39,756 bases of DNA from Stutzerimonas stutzeri KOS6. Lineage in GTDB: Bacteria > Pseudomonadota > Gammaproteobacteria > Pseudomonadales > Pseudomonadaceae. The notes beneath the pieces are model-generated. The model was given only the letters and a program-made list of their open reading frames with translations. It had not been told where the DNA came from and did not search any database. The translations under genes were made by a program, and so were the position numbers. Below are positions 7,493 through 14,694 of the stretch, one piece after another. The stretch covers positions 1,934,898 through 1,974,653 of the forward strand of contig NZ_KK020676.1 in assembly GCF_000307775.2 (NCBI RefSeq). The letters are read 5' to 3'. Numbering within the stretch: the first letter of the stretch is position 1; the number at the start of each line of letters is the position of its first letter.

Positions 7493-7924
7493 TCAGAACG
7501 GGATCATGTCGTCGAAATCATCGGCTGGAGCGGGCGCTGCCTGCCGTTGCTGCGGTGCGGCTTGGCGTTGTGGTGCTGCCTGGCGCTGTTCCTGCGGTGC
7601 CCCGCCGACAAGCTTGATCTGAGAAATTGTGCCGACAAGCTTGTTGCCCGCCGTGCCGTCGCGCCGCTGAAATTCCTCTATGTGCACGTCGTCAACCGTA
7701 AAGCTGACCCACTGCCCTTTCACAAGGTACGGCGCCAAGGCTTCGGCGCGCTTTGACCAGAGCGACGCCTGCAGCCACTGCGTCGGCTTGCGGCCTGTTG
7801 CCGGATCTTTTCGGCCGTAGTCGCACGGAAGGGCCAGCTCAAGCACCGCTTGCGGGTTCTGCCCCTGCGTGTAGCGTAACTCCGGGTCGTTTGCGATTCG
7901 AGCGGTGTCAAAAAGCTGCGGCAT
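7493..7924 (-). CDS. ssb: single-stranded DNA-binding protein
   Basis: A 143-residue SSB that coats single strands during replication and recombination. Residues 1-~110 fit an OB-fold (VLELALPCDYGRKDP, KPTQWLQASLWSKRAEALAP, KGQWVSFTVDDVHIEEFQ). A low-complexity linker of repeated RQAAPQ follows, and the protein ends DDFDDMIPF, the acidic tip by which bacterial SSB recruits RecO, PriA and other partners. GAGGAA precedes the ATG. It is grouped with the Gp157-like and annealing proteins in a recombination module. The HNH-like gene upstream overlaps its start by 17 bases. Confidence 0.92.
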   Translation of the reverse strand: MPQLFDTARIANDPELRYTQGQNPQAVLELALPCDYGRKDPATGRKPTQWLQASLWSKRAEALAPYLVKGQWVSFTVDDVHIEEFQRRDGTAGNKLVGTISQIKLVGGAPQEQRQAAPQRQAAPQQRQAAPAPADDFDDMIPF

Positions 7925-8561
7925 TGCGTGTTCCTCTTTGTGGTTTTGCGGGTGTTTTTATTGCGTCTTCAGCCGGCCATCCGGCGCGAAGGCGAGACCT
8001 GATCGTCACTAGGCTTATGCCGTACTTCCTAGCCGCTTGAGATAGCGTGAGGTCATTGCCGTCTATTTGGAATCGTCGGTTGTTGCCTCGATTCGAGCCT
8101 TGCGTTAGCTGGGTTGCCCAGCGGCAGTTGCCCGGCTCGTAGTTGCCGTCGTTGTCTATCCGGTCGATTGTTAGCCCGGCAGGCCGCTCGCCCATATCCT
8201 CAAGAAAGTTCTCGAACTTCAGCCATCGCTCACAAACAGATATCCCTCTGCCTCCGTAGCGAGGCCATTTCCAGTGTTTAGGGTTTGTGCATCGCTGGAT
8301 CATGGCGTGCCACGATTTGTAATCGAGGCTGCCGCTACGCCCGTGCGTCAGACCGTTGCGGGAAACGATTTCTTTGTTCAGGCATCCGCACGATTGGGTT
8401 GCGCCCGCCCGCAAGGACTGCGCGAGAACTCTGCGTTCGGCACCACAAGAGCAGCGGCAATGCCAGGCCGCATTGCCTCGCTTGTCGTTTTCGGCGCGAC
8501 TGATGACTGTGAGCCTGCCAAATACTTGGCCGAGCAGGCACGGCGCCTTGCTTGTTCTCAT
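7908..8561 (-). CDS. HNH-like homing endonuclease with Cys cluster and helix-turn-helix
   Basis: A 217-residue protein of the free-standing homing nuclease type. Residues ~10-62 have the FGRLTVI start and a CRCSCG...SCGC metal cluster. Residues ~80-155 contain WHAMIQRCTNP, RYGGRGISVCERW and LTIDRIDNDGNYEPGNCRWA, the degenerate HNH/AP2-type core seen in many phage nucleases. Residues ~165-205 form a helix-turn-helix (TLSQAARKYGISLVTIRSRL). AAGGGG precedes the ATG. It separates SSB from the Gp157-like gene, so it is probably an insertion into the recombination module. Confidence 0.82.
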   Translation of the reverse strand: MRTSKAPCLLGQVFGRLTVISRAENDKRGNAAWHCRCSCGAERRVLAQSLRAGATQSCGCLNKEIVSRNGLTHGRSGSLDYKSWHAMIQRCTNPKHWKWPRYGGRGISVCERWLKFENFLEDMGERPAGLTIDRIDNDGNYEPGNCRWATQLTQGSNRGNNRRFQIDGNDLTLSQAARKYGISLVTIRSRLRAGWPAEDAIKTPAKPQRGTRNAAAF

Positions 8562-8569
8562 GGCGCCCC

Positions 8570-9067
8570 TTACTTGATGCGGATAGATGATTGGCCGCGC
8601 TCCAGGCGCGCACCGGGCACTTCCTCTCCAGCCTTGAGCTTGGCGGAGATGGCAGTTTTGTCTGGCGAGATATCGGTCTTGACCTTCATCAGCTCGTCAG
8701 GGATTGAGTTCTCGTCGTCCACGACAACTGATTCGCGCCCCTTGGCCAGGGTGATAGTGAAGATCGGGCAGCTGATCTTCGTCATGCCGGCCGCCTCCAT
8801 GTTCTCGCGCAGGTACTCCTTGATCTCGCGCTGACGGTTGGTGACCAGCCGCTTGCGCTCCTGCAGGCGTTCGATCTCCTTGTCCAGCGCGGCAACGTCG
8901 GCGTCGAAGTTCAGGATGACGTGCGACACGGCCAGCGCCTTGTCGTTGAACTCGGCCTCAATGCCGGCCATCGTGTCGCGGATGGCGACGGCCAGATCCT
9001 CGTCGGCCGTCTCCTGCAGCGTGGCCAGCTCCTTGAACTGGCCGGTGATCTCGTAGAGTGCGCTCAT
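8570..9067 (-). CDS. Gp157-like phage protein
   Basis: A 165-residue coiled-coil protein resembling the siphovirus Gp157 family. Residues 1-50 begin MSALYEITGQFKELA, residues 50-95 form a coiled coil (AALDKEIERLQERKRLVTNR), and the C-terminal part has the conserved AAGMTKISCPIFTITLAKG and SIPDELMKVKTDISPDK. The family was named from a Streptococcus phage protein linked to phage resistance; in many phages it sits beside annealing recombinases and SSB, as here, so a recombination accessory role is likely. Its start overlaps the recombinase stop (ATGA). Confidence 0.9.
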   Translation of the reverse strand: MSALYEITGQFKELATLQETADEDLAVAIRDTMAGIEAEFNDKALAVSHVILNFDADVAALDKEIERLQERKRLVTNRQREIKEYLRENMEAAGMTKISCPIFTITLAKGRESVVVDDENSIPDELMKVKTDISPDKTAISAKLKAGEEVPGARLERGQSSIRIK

Positions 9068-9804
9068 GCTGATTTGTCCTCTGGCTTGGCATCGGCTGGC
9101 TTCAATTCGGCCTCTCGATCAGCAAAGGCCTTGGCCAGACGCTTGACGAACTTGTCCTCTCCGCGCCGGTCTGCGCTGCGCACGTAGGTCGCGTGCAGCT
9201 TGGTCAGTTCGTGTATCGTCTGCGCCTTGGCCATCGTTTCGAGAGCAGCCTTGAGCCAGTCGAGCCGCTCTTGCGCTTGACGCGCCGCCTCGGCTTCCTT
9301 GTTCTCGGCCTGCTCGAGCTGGGCCTCTGCCTCGCGCTCGGCCACGTAATCGCGGTCGTCGTACAGCCCAAGGAAGATGTCAGCGCTGAAGCCAAGCATC
9401 GCCAGCGCCTTCTTCACTGCGTCGGTGAGCGACTTCTTCGGCGCCTCGGTGTCCGTGGTGACGCCCCACTTGCTTTTGTAGGTGAACGGCGTGCACCCGT
9501 ACTGCTCGACCTCGCCGCGTTTGTCGCCCTGCATGAACCAGAGCTTGACGCGGATCGTGTGGCCGACCTCGTGGCCGATCAGCTCGCCCTTGTCGTTGCG
9601 GATCTCGCCGCCCTGGTCGAATCGCTCCTCTGCGACCGTCCAGCCCCAGCCGATACCGACCGGGCCGAACACTTCCGTAGCGCGCTTGATCATGTGCTGG
9701 CCGCTGATCGACGTGATCTGCTGGCCGTTTACCTTCGCTGACTTGGTGGCCTCCGGAGCGGTCTTTTCGACCTGACTCCAGATGCTCATGTTCTGGTTGT
9801 TCAT
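9064..9804 (-). CDS. single-strand annealing recombinase (Rad52/Erf-like)
   Basis: A 246-residue protein; ATG 9804 is preferred because GGAGG lies six bases upstream, whereas the longer reading has no ribosome site. Residues ~28-160 fit the single-strand annealing fold: SGQHMIKRATEVFGPVGIGW, HTIRVKLWFMQ, YGCTPFTYKSKWGVTTDTEA and the typical LTDAVKKALAMLGFSADIF with LYDD. The C-terminal third is an Ala/Glu-rich helix. It would anneal resected strands in phage recombination together with SSB and the Gp157-like protein. No partner exonuclease was found in the window. Exact subfamily (Rad52, Erf or Sak) is not decided. Confidence 0.82.
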   Translation of the reverse strand: MNNQNMSIWSQVEKTAPEATKSAKVNGQQITSISGQHMIKRATEVFGPVGIGWGWTVAEERFDQGGEIRNDKGELIGHEVGHTIRVKLWFMQGDKRGEVEQYGCTPFTYKSKWGVTTDTEAPKKSLTDAVKKALAMLGFSADIFLGLYDDRDYVAEREAEAQLEQAENKEAEAARQAQERLDWLKAALETMAKAQTIHELTKLHATYVRSADRRGEDKFVKRLAKAFADREAELKPADAKPEDKSA

Positions 9805-9806
9805 GC

Positions 9807-9962
9807 TCAACCTCCGAAAAGTTTGTAGATCGCCGCCTCGCCAGCCAGGCCGATCAGCAGCACGCCAGCCAGCACGCCGAACCCGGTAATGGTCCACCAC
9901 GCCGCTGCAAAGCTGTGTCCTGATGGGGTGTCGTCGTAGGGGATGGATTGGGTGCGGTTCAT
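9807..9962 (-). CDS. small single-pass membrane protein
   Basis: A 51-residue protein starting at ATG 9962 inside an ATGA overlap and ending two bases before the recombinase start. One long hydrophobic stretch, residues 19-44 (AAAWWTITGFGVLAGVLLIG), is preceded by a polar N-terminus. Its stop region also supplies the GGAGG site of the downstream gene. Function unknown; one of several membrane micro-proteins in this operon. Confidence 0.65.
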   Translation of the reverse strand: MNRTQSIPYDDTPSGHSFAAAWWTITGFGVLAGVLLIGLAGEAAIYKLFGG

Positions 9963-10528
9963 GGGGTCACCTTATCTGCGAAGACGAGGCGTCCTGACAT
10001 GATCGCTTCCTTGATGGTGTTGTATTCCCAGCAGTAGGACTGGGCGTCAACATAAACGCGCAGACCCTTCGGGTAGTCGTGCCGCTTGCGCCGAATGAAT
10101 GCCTCTGCCGCGTCCTTGGTGAAGTGCGAATTGACGTACTCCCAACGCTCCACATATCCGACGACGTGATGGTCTTCTAGGTCGTTCATGGTGTCCCATT
10201 GGTCGCTCGCATCTAGCTCTAGGAAATCGCAATCACCAGCGTCCTGAGCTAGGAGATCTAAGCGAGTACGCTGATGTTCATCGCAATCGTCCCAATATTC
10301 CTGCGGGCTGAACCACTCACAGTCATCGCAGTAAACGACGCGATCTTCCGCATAGTCCTCGTCAATGCCATACACAAGCTGGCGAGCCTCCACGATGAAG
10401 ATGGCGTCTGCTGTGCAATGATCGTGGACGCCTACACCGATGCAGTCATGGCGTAGCCGTGAAACGAATTCGGCCCAGGTATTTGCGTTTAGCTCGCTAC
10501 CTGACGCGATGCTTTGTTCGTTGCTCAT
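9959..10528 (-). CDS. conserved phage hypothetical protein
   Basis: A 189-residue acidic protein; the start at 10528 is fixed by ATGA overlap with the gene before it. Notable features are a Cys/His-rich segment (HDCIGVGVHDHCTADA), a CDDC pair in VVYCDDCEWFSPQEYWDD, and a conserved end AFIRRKRHDYPKGLRVYVDA followed by EAIMSGRLVFA. Similar proteins of unknown function are known from Pseudomonas phages. A metal-binding role is possible from the CDDC and His residues but not shown. Confidence 0.75.
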   Translation of the reverse strand: MSNEQSIASGSELNANTWAEFVSRLRHDCIGVGVHDHCTADAIFIVEARQLVYGIDEDYAEDRVVYCDDCEWFSPQEYWDDCDEHQRTRLDLLAQDAGDCDFLELDASDQWDTMNDLEDHHVVGYVERWEYVNSHFTKDAAEAFIRRKRHDYPKGLRVYVDAQSYCWEYNTIKEAIMSGRLVFADKVTP

Positions 10529-10656
10529 AACGGCGCCCCGTTGGTGATTCGATCTGCAAGGCCGTGAGCGAGAGCCCAGCCGGTGAGTAGTGCAAGGGTC
10601 ACTGCGAAGCCCCGCCACCATGCGTAGCGCAGGGATCGTTGTCTTTGGCTAGCCAT
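10525..10656 (-). CDS. small membrane protein
   Basis: A 43-residue protein from ATG 10656, which overlaps the stop of the next upstream gene by one base. A basic N-terminus (SQRQRSLRYAWWR) is followed by one membrane segment, residues ~16-32 (FAVTLALLTGWALAHGL). The arrangement predicts the N-terminus inside the cell. Function unknown. Confidence 0.55.
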   Translation of the reverse strand: MASQRQRSLRYAWWRGFAVTLALLTGWALAHGLADRITNGAPL

Positions 10657-10754
10657 CACACACCCCCCAATAGCGCCACGTAGGCGAGAGCCGCTAAGAA
10701 AGGCGCCACTCCGCAATACAGCAGTAAGGCGCCGGCTAGGTTCTTGAGGGTCAT
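10656..10754 (-). CDS. membrane micro-protein
   Basis: A 32-residue protein (MTLKNLAGALLLYCGVAPFL and on), almost entirely hydrophobic after the first five residues. ATG 10754 follows AAGGAG by eight bases and overlaps the upstream stop (ATGA). Both signals support translation despite the small size. Function unknown. Confidence 0.55.
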   Translation of the reverse strand: MTLKNLAGALLLYCGVAPFLAALAYVALLGGV

Positions 10755-11053
10755 GGCTGGGCTCCTTTCCAACTGACTTCTAGCCACATGTCGACGAACT
10801 GGCCTTCGTAGCAGCGAATCCGGCACTGATAGCCGAGCGCAGTCAGTTGCTTGATGATCGCCTTGCCGAACTCCGGCCACTTGTCTTCCGTCGAGTAGTA
10901 GCAGCCGTCACCGAAGCCAAACTGGCGAATCTGAATCTCGTACTTTCCGTCACCGGCAGCCGCGTCGACCATTGTGAGGATTGCGTCAACCGTGGCTGAC
11001 GGGTCCTTCGCCTTTGCCTTGTCGCGGGCTTTATCTGCTGTGATTCGTGTCAT
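10751..11053 (-). CDS. conserved hypothetical protein
   Basis: A 100-residue soluble protein. The N-terminus is basic and helical (TADKARDKAKAKDPSATVDA); the rest appears alpha/beta, with FGDGCYYSTEDKWPEFG and LGYQCRIRCYEGQFVDMWLE. It starts in an ATGA overlap. No catalytic motif recognised. Confidence 0.65.
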   Translation of the reverse strand: MTRITADKARDKAKAKDPSATVDAILTMVDAAAGDGKYEIQIRQFGFGDGCYYSTEDKWPEFGKAIIKQLTALGYQCRIRCYEGQFVDMWLEVSWKGAQP

Positions 11054-11352
11054 GGCTGCTCTCCTTGCAGGGCGGCGCGGGCAAAGTCAGAAACATCTAC
11101 CCACGACTGAGGTATTTCGATATGGGTGTCTGCGTAGCGCTGGGTTACACCGTGAATTTCAAGCATCGCTGTCAGCGCATCCCGCAGCGCATCCCGCTCA
11201 GCGAGAAGGGCTTCGTAGTCGGAGGCCGGCACCAACGGGACCGTATGAACATCAGTCAAGTGGTTCGTCATTGGCGTGTACGCAGGGTCACCGCTCAGTA
11301 GCACCGGTACAGAGCCAGGCATGATGTAAAAACGCTTCACTTCCTTGCTCAT
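11050..11352 (-). CDS. Ead-like early protein
   Basis: A 100-residue protein whose start at 11352 is set by ATGA overlap with the upstream gene; 13 further upstream codons are possible but lack a ribosome site. It has a short beta N-terminus (VKRFYIMPGSVPVLLSGDP), then VPLVPASDYEALLAERDALR, the typical start of a coiled coil in lambdoid Ead/Eaa-type accessory proteins. Function of these proteins is not established. Confidence 0.65.
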   Translation of the reverse strand: MSKEVKRFYIMPGSVPVLLSGDPAYTPMTNHLTDVHTVPLVPASDYEALLAERDALRDALTAMLEIHGVTQRYADTHIEIPQSWVDVSDFARAALQGEQP

Positions 11353-11564
11353 GCCGCCGTCCTCACGGTGAATTTCGTCTTGAGCGTCCATGCCTTCGTG
11401 ACTGCGTGATTCATCCGCAGGTAAAGGCTCGTTTCGATCTGGCCGGTGTCGCGCAAGGCTTTCAGGTAGCCGTACAGCACGTTGCAGTGGTAGTCGGCAG
11501 TGGCTGCGTACCGGGCGCCCCGCAGGTGCTTGAAGTGCTCGCGAATGGTGTCTTCGGTCTTCAT
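11349..11564 (-). CDS. small hypothetical protein
   Basis: A 71-residue helical protein from ATG 11564, with GGGAGG nine bases upstream and an ATGA overlap. The sequence (IREHFKHLRGARYAATADYH) has no recognised motif. It is part of the chain of coupled small genes between 11836 and 9807. Confidence 0.6.
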   Translation of the reverse strand: MKTEDTIREHFKHLRGARYAATADYHCNVLYGYLKALRDTGQIETSLYLRMNHAVTKAWTLKTKFTVRTAA

Positions 11565-11836
11565 GCTGCCTCCCGCTTCTTTTCGATGAGCGTCCATAGC
11601 CGATCTTCGATATCCTCGGCGTACTGCTCGGCTACGCCGGCGCAGCCATTGCGCCCCAACTCCGTCTCGTTGCCGTCTTCGTCAAAGACGGACCCGCTGA
11701 TTACCTCGAACTCCATCTCTCGGTAGCCGTAGTAGTCGTCTGCGCTGTCCCGGCACCGATAGTCAGGCTCAACGACTGCGCAATGGGTTACCTCAACGGA
11801 GAGGAGGTATTCATCTAGGTCGATCTCGAATTTCAT
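11561..11836 (-). CDS. acidic hypothetical protein
   Basis: A 91-residue, strongly acidic protein (FEIDLDEYLLSVEVTHCAVV; ADDYYGYREMEFEVIS; AEDIEDRLWTLIEKKREAA). It looks like a small alpha/beta domain, and high negative charge is common in DNA-mimic or inhibitor proteins, but nothing here proves that. It heads the run of coupled genes downstream of the inverted-repeat element. Confidence 0.62.
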   Translation of the reverse strand: MKFEIDLDEYLLSVEVTHCAVVEPDYRCRDSADDYYGYREMEFEVISGSVFDEDGNETELGRNGCAGVAEQYAEDIEDRLWTLIEKKREAA

Positions 11837-11910
11837 CGTTGAATCCTCGCGGAAGAGCTGTCATCCGGGCACGGCTGTTCGCGGCGCCCTGTGGGTCCGT
11901 AGTGCTTCAT
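11833..11910 (-). CDS. possible 25-residue leader peptide
   Basis: An open reading frame of 25 codons starting MKHYGPTGRREQPCPDD and overlapping the next start as ATGA. GAGG lies nine bases before the ATG. It is the first candidate coding sequence after the structured region 11911-12455 and could couple translation to the next gene. Evidence is only the overlap and a weak ribosome site. Confidence 0.3.
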   Translation of the reverse strand: MKHYGPTGRREQPCPDDSSSARIQR

Positions 11911-12455
11911 GGTGGATACCTCGGTTGCCCGGATGGGCGATGGAAGGGGTGATGCAGTGGCCGGTGCTATCCGGCAGCCGGCTTGGAACTGGGGCCATCC
12001 GGCGGCTCATTTCAGGGTATTGCTACCACTGGCCAGTTGTACCTAGTACACCGCGCAGAAGCCTGCGCAACACTGCATCGGGGAGTGATCTGCCCTGAGT
12101 CGAACAGGGAAGACATGCTGGGCTTCTCGCCAGATTGATCAGGTCCGGCACCGGCCGGCGCTACATGGGGGCTACCCGTTCACGCCGGCCGCGCATCAGG
12201 CTCGCGGTCCGCGCCAAATCACTCTCCGATGCAGGCTCGTAACGTGAGCCATTCGGCCGTCTCAACGGGGTGTAGTGGAGTCCCGCCAACGGCTGCCGGT
12301 GTTTTTCAGCAATCGGGGCACTTGCCGGCTTATCCCCGTCGCGGATATCCCGAAGGTCCGCCGCGCGCGGATGTGATTCATGGCGCTACCAGCACCGGGC
12401 GCCGTCCGGTTATTACAGGCCCGTTAGGGTCTGGTCTGGCTGGCTCAGGAGGGGG
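11911..12455. other. structured intergenic region inside the leftward operon
   Basis: No convincing gene is present on either strand. It contains the inverted-repeat element (12073-12234), a perfect hairpin GCGCAG/CTGCGC with a 4-base loop at 12053-12068, and a 5-bp hairpin CCCTG/CAGGG at 12093-12109. It is unusually long for an operon with otherwise overlapping genes, so it is likely to be a functional transcribed RNA segment. Confidence 0.55.
12073..12234. repeat. inverted-repeat-bounded element, copy 1
   Basis: Two 20-base arms, CTGCATCGGGGAGTGATCTG at 12073-12092 and the complement at 12215-12234, match at 18 of 20 positions and enclose ~122 bases with further stems (CCCTG/CAGGG; GCCGGCG/CGCCGGC). 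Arms of the same sequence bound a second, shorter element at 14695-14785. No flanking target duplications are seen, which argues against a transposon-derived element and for a folded RNA. Confidence 0.7.
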
Positions 12456-12650
12456 TTATTTGGTGCGGGCTTGCTCTTTGAGCAGTGCAGAGCGAGAGGC
12501 TTCCCAGCCAGAACAGAAGCTGTCGATGCTGACAATCTCATCTGCGAGCTCGAATGCTCGCTTCCAGTGCGCATTGGTTTCGCCTTCAATCAGCTGACTG
12601 GCAACCCGACTTCTGTATTTGAGGAATGCTTGTTGCATTTCTTCCATCAT
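12456..12650 (-). CDS. small helical hypothetical protein
   Basis: A 64-residue protein from ATG 12650 (or the next codon, also ATG), four to seven bases after AAGGAG. It is charged and helical (MQQAFLKYRSRVASQLIEGE; HWKRAFELADEIVSIDSF). It overlaps the stop of a membrane micro-gene. No family recognised. Confidence 0.55.
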   Translation of the reverse strand: MMEEMQQAFLKYRSRVASQLIEGETNAHWKRAFELADEIVSIDSFCSGWEASRSALLKEQARTK

Positions 12651-12742
12651 CCTTCTCCTTTCCAATTCCTTCTCCACCACTCCCACGCATACAGCGCAGC
12701 TAGTACGCAGATGAGGAGGAGGGTTTGGGGTAGGGTTAGCAT
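12647..12742 (-). CDS. membrane micro-protein
   Basis: A 31-residue protein: residues 3-22 form one hydrophobic helix (TLPQTLLLICVLAALYAWEW) followed by a basic tail (WRRNWKGEG). Its stop overlaps the next start (ATGA) and its end carries that gene's AAGGAG site. It lacks a strong ribosome site of its own and overlaps the upstream gene by seven bases, so it may depend on coupling. Confidence 0.42.
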   Translation of the reverse strand: MLTLPQTLLLICVLAALYAWEWWRRNWKGEG

Positions 12743-13032
12743 GGGGTGCCGCGGGCCTTGGCGATGGCGGCACGGGCCTGATCGAGCCAGTTGTAAACTG
12801 GCTTTCCGGTCATGGCCGTGTAGCTATCCGCCTCCGCCACGATCATCTCCAGCGCCTCAAGCAAATCAGGCGCCGAGGCTATCAGGGTTGTGTTTGCCTC
12901 GGCCTCAGAGATTCGCTCGTCAGTTCCAGAGCAGACCGTCGTCACCGAACGGAAGGCAACGCGATCACCTGATCCCGCGACCACGTTTCCATACTCATCG
13001 CGGAGCCAGGGCCCCGGCGTAAATTCGCTCAT
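12736..13032 (-). CDS. conserved phage hypothetical protein (FTPGPW type)
   Basis: A 98-residue protein with the signature of a widespread phage family: EFTPGPWLRDEYGNVV at the start, NTTLIASAPDLLEALEMIVA in the middle and ARAAIAKARG at the end. AGGAGG lies five bases before the ATG. The family occurs in temperate phages of enteric bacteria and Pseudomonas; no activity is known. Confidence 0.78.
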   Translation of the reverse strand: MSEFTPGPWLRDEYGNVVAGSGDRVAFRSVTTVCSGTDERISEAEANTTLIASAPDLLEALEMIVAEADSYTAMTGKPVYNWLDQARAAIAKARGTPC

Positions 13033-13070
13033 CTCATCCTCCTATGTGCTGATGGGTGCCCATGGGGCGG

Positions 13071-13265
13071 TTAGCGCAGATGTATTCCGAGCATTCCGCG
13101 ATCCATGATTGGCAGCTCGCCGGAGCTGTTCATGATCCGTCTCAGCTCCTTAACGCCTCCTACGATTCCGGTCACAGCTGCAACCGCCTGCAGCTGGCCT
13201 TTCTTGTCCGCATTGCGAAGCGCTGCGCGGATCTGGTCGTCAAGCTTTGGATCGGTGATGTTCAT
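13071..13265 (-). CDS. small hypothetical protein
   Basis: A 64-residue protein from ATG 13265 with GGAG eight bases upstream. Mostly helical (PKLDDQIRAALRNADKKGQL; AVAAVTGIVGGVKELRRIM). No recognised family. The start overlaps the stop of a possible 19-codon hydrophobic reading frame. Confidence 0.5.
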   Translation of the reverse strand: MNITDPKLDDQIRAALRNADKKGQLQAVAAVTGIVGGVKELRRIMNSSGELPIMDRGMLGIHLR

Positions 13266-13321
13266 TTGTTTTTCTCCAGCCACACCTCATAAGCCAGGGC
13301 GGCTAATAGAACGGCTGCCAT
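13262..13321 (-). CDS. possible 19-residue membrane peptide
   Basis: MAAVLLAALAYEVWLEKNK, a hydrophobic helix with a charged end. It starts two bases after the upstream stop and ends in an ATGA overlap with the next gene. The pattern matches other micro-membrane proteins in this operon, but no clear ribosome site is visible. Confidence 0.3.
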   Translation of the reverse strand: MAAVLLAALAYEVWLEKNK

Positions 13322-13322
13322 T

Positions 13323-13646
13323 TCATTTGTTTGCCTCGCTACGTCTAGGTACATCCTCCCACCGACCCGGCGCCACCTGCGCCCGGATCGTCGCGGACTC
13401 CCCAGGCTGCGCCGTGTAGTACGGCATCGCCTCGCCGCGCACAATCCATTCGCGCTGCTCGCCGGTATCCACGTCGCGGACTATCACGATCTCCTCGCGC
13501 CCGCTGGCAATCCGATATTCTGCACTGCTGCGGTCGTGCCATTCCGCCCACCCTTCTGCCGCATCGGCGGGGTCAGTCGCCGTGATCGTCGCGCCGTCTT
13601 CCTGCTCCTGGCCCAGGTCCGAGCACCAAACAACGTATGTACTCAT
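13323..13646 (-). CDS. hypothetical protein
   Basis: A 107-residue protein from ATG 13646 with GGAGAGAG just upstream; an in-frame ATG four codons earlier has no ribosome site. It appears to be an alpha/beta domain (TYVVWCSDLGQEQEDGATIT; EEIVIVRDVDTGEQREWIVR), ending in a basic tail. Similar small domains with VVWCSD-like starts occur in phage early regions. Function unknown. Confidence 0.6.
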   Translation of the reverse strand: MSTYVVWCSDLGQEQEDGATITATDPADAAEGWAEWHDRSSAEYRIASGREEIVIVRDVDTGEQREWIVRGEAMPYYTAQPGESATIRAQVAPGRWEDVPRRSEANK

Positions 13647-13704
13647 CTCTCTCTCCATTCTGTTAATCCCCGCTGCAGCCTGTAGCCAAGCTGCGGGGGT
13701 GGGG

Positions 13705-14115
13705 TTAGGCGGCTTCCCAGCCGAGATTCTTGATGTACTCGCCGCCAGCGCAGACTCGAAGGTCTTCGATTTCTGACAGCTCCTTGATCTCGTCCAGAGC
13801 AGCCATAGCCCTTTCGGTGGCCAGCTTGGCGTGGCTTAGCTGCCAGCGCTTCCTTGCCTTGTAGGACTCAAGCGCCCTCTCTTTCTCGGGATACGCAAAG
13901 CGCCGGCCCGACACCTTCAACACGCGCTTGGCATACTTGGGGATCACGCCACGCTCGAGGCTGGCTTTTGCGATAAAGACGTAGCTCGGAACGACCAGCC
14001 AGTAGCAGTGCTCGGTTTCACGAATCACTACGTATCGCTTGCAGATGATCGAAACCCCTTCAGGCCCGATCGCGTCGATGTACCGGAAGTGATCCGGCCA
14101 AACTGGATTGCTCAT
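13705..14115 (-). CDS. hypothetical protein
   Basis: A 136-residue protein from ATG 14115, with GGAGG eight bases upstream. The first half is beta-rich (YVVIRETEHCYWLVVPSYVF), the second half a long basic helix (EKERALESYKARKRWQLSHA; AMAALDEIKELSEIEDL). No family recognised. Bases 14116-14236 downstream of the previous gene hold nothing identifiable. Confidence 0.6.
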   Translation of the reverse strand: MSNPVWPDHFRYIDAIGPEGVSIICKRYVVIRETEHCYWLVVPSYVFIAKASLERGVIPKYAKRVLKVSGRRFAYPEKERALESYKARKRWQLSHAKLATERAMAALDEIKELSEIEDLRVCAGGEYIKNLGWEAA

Positions 14116-14236
14116 CCTGATTACCTCCGTTGTGTTAAGCCGCCCACTGCGCCTCATCCAGTCGCCGAGCGGCGTATCGGCGTTCGGTTGTCTTCCCGCT
14201 GGCCACTCTTGCGAATGGCCAGAAGTGAATGTTCCG

Positions 14237-14443
14237 TCACGCATGCATCTGCACAGTCACGAAGCCATTGCTCTCCACTCTGTGCGTCCAGCGATTGAAC
14301 CAAACGTCATCGCCGAACTTCTTCATGGCCGCACGGCGAACCTCGATGACACAGCTTTCCGCTGTGTCGCCCTTGTCGGGAGCTACCAGCCAGTCAAGGC
14401 GCTTGCCGTTGCTCAGGCTGCCATCGATATAGAAACGTGCCAT
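14237..14443 (-). CDS. small hypothetical protein
   Basis: A 68-residue protein with AAGGAG seven bases before the ATG. Sequence MARFYIDGSLSNGKRLDWLV and VIEVRRAAMKKFGDDVWFNR suggests a small alpha/beta fold. Second gene of the leftward operon. No recognised family. Confidence 0.6.
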   Translation of the reverse strand: MARFYIDGSLSNGKRLDWLVAPDKGDTAESCVIEVRRAAMKKFGDDVWFNRWTHRVESNGFVTVQMHA

Positions 14444-14446
14444 TTG

Positions 14447-14677
14447 CTATCTCCTTGTGTCTTTAGCGGCGTATGCCCAGGCGTTGTTCGCTAGGGTGCT
14501 GATCCGCATGTATTCGTGCTGAGTGATGACTCCAACCACGGCCAGCGCGCTGATGAAGCCAAGGCAGCGCGGCCCCAACACATCAACGCCTTCCCGGTCG
14601 TCGCAGTTGCGTAAGTCGGTGAGCTGCCTTCCGATCTGGCTGCGCGCAAAAGCAACATCGTGATCGCTGATTTCCAT
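14447..14677 (-). CDS. first gene of the leftward operon, hypothetical protein
   Basis: A 76-residue protein (MEISDHDVAFARSQIGRQLT; FISALAVVGVITQHEYMRI). AGGAAGGA precedes the ATG, and the closing arm of the inverted-repeat element ends 17 bases upstream of the start, so folding of that element could affect its translation. No recognised family. Confidence 0.6.
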   Translation of the reverse strand: MEISDHDVAFARSQIGRQLTDLRNCDDREGVDVLGPRCLGFISALAVVGVITQHEYMRISTLANNAWAYAAKDTRR

Positions 14678-14694
14678 CTCGATTCCTTCCTGTT

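Noticed and set aside
12073..12234. Miniature transposable element
   Set aside because: Terminal inverted repeats are present, but there is no target-site duplication and the second copy has an unrelated interior.
12229..12597. A rightward frame of 122 codons in the gap before 12456
   Set aside because: It crosses the end of the leftward gene at 12456-12650 in antisense, has a low-complexity Gly/Pro/Ser-rich product and no ribosome site.
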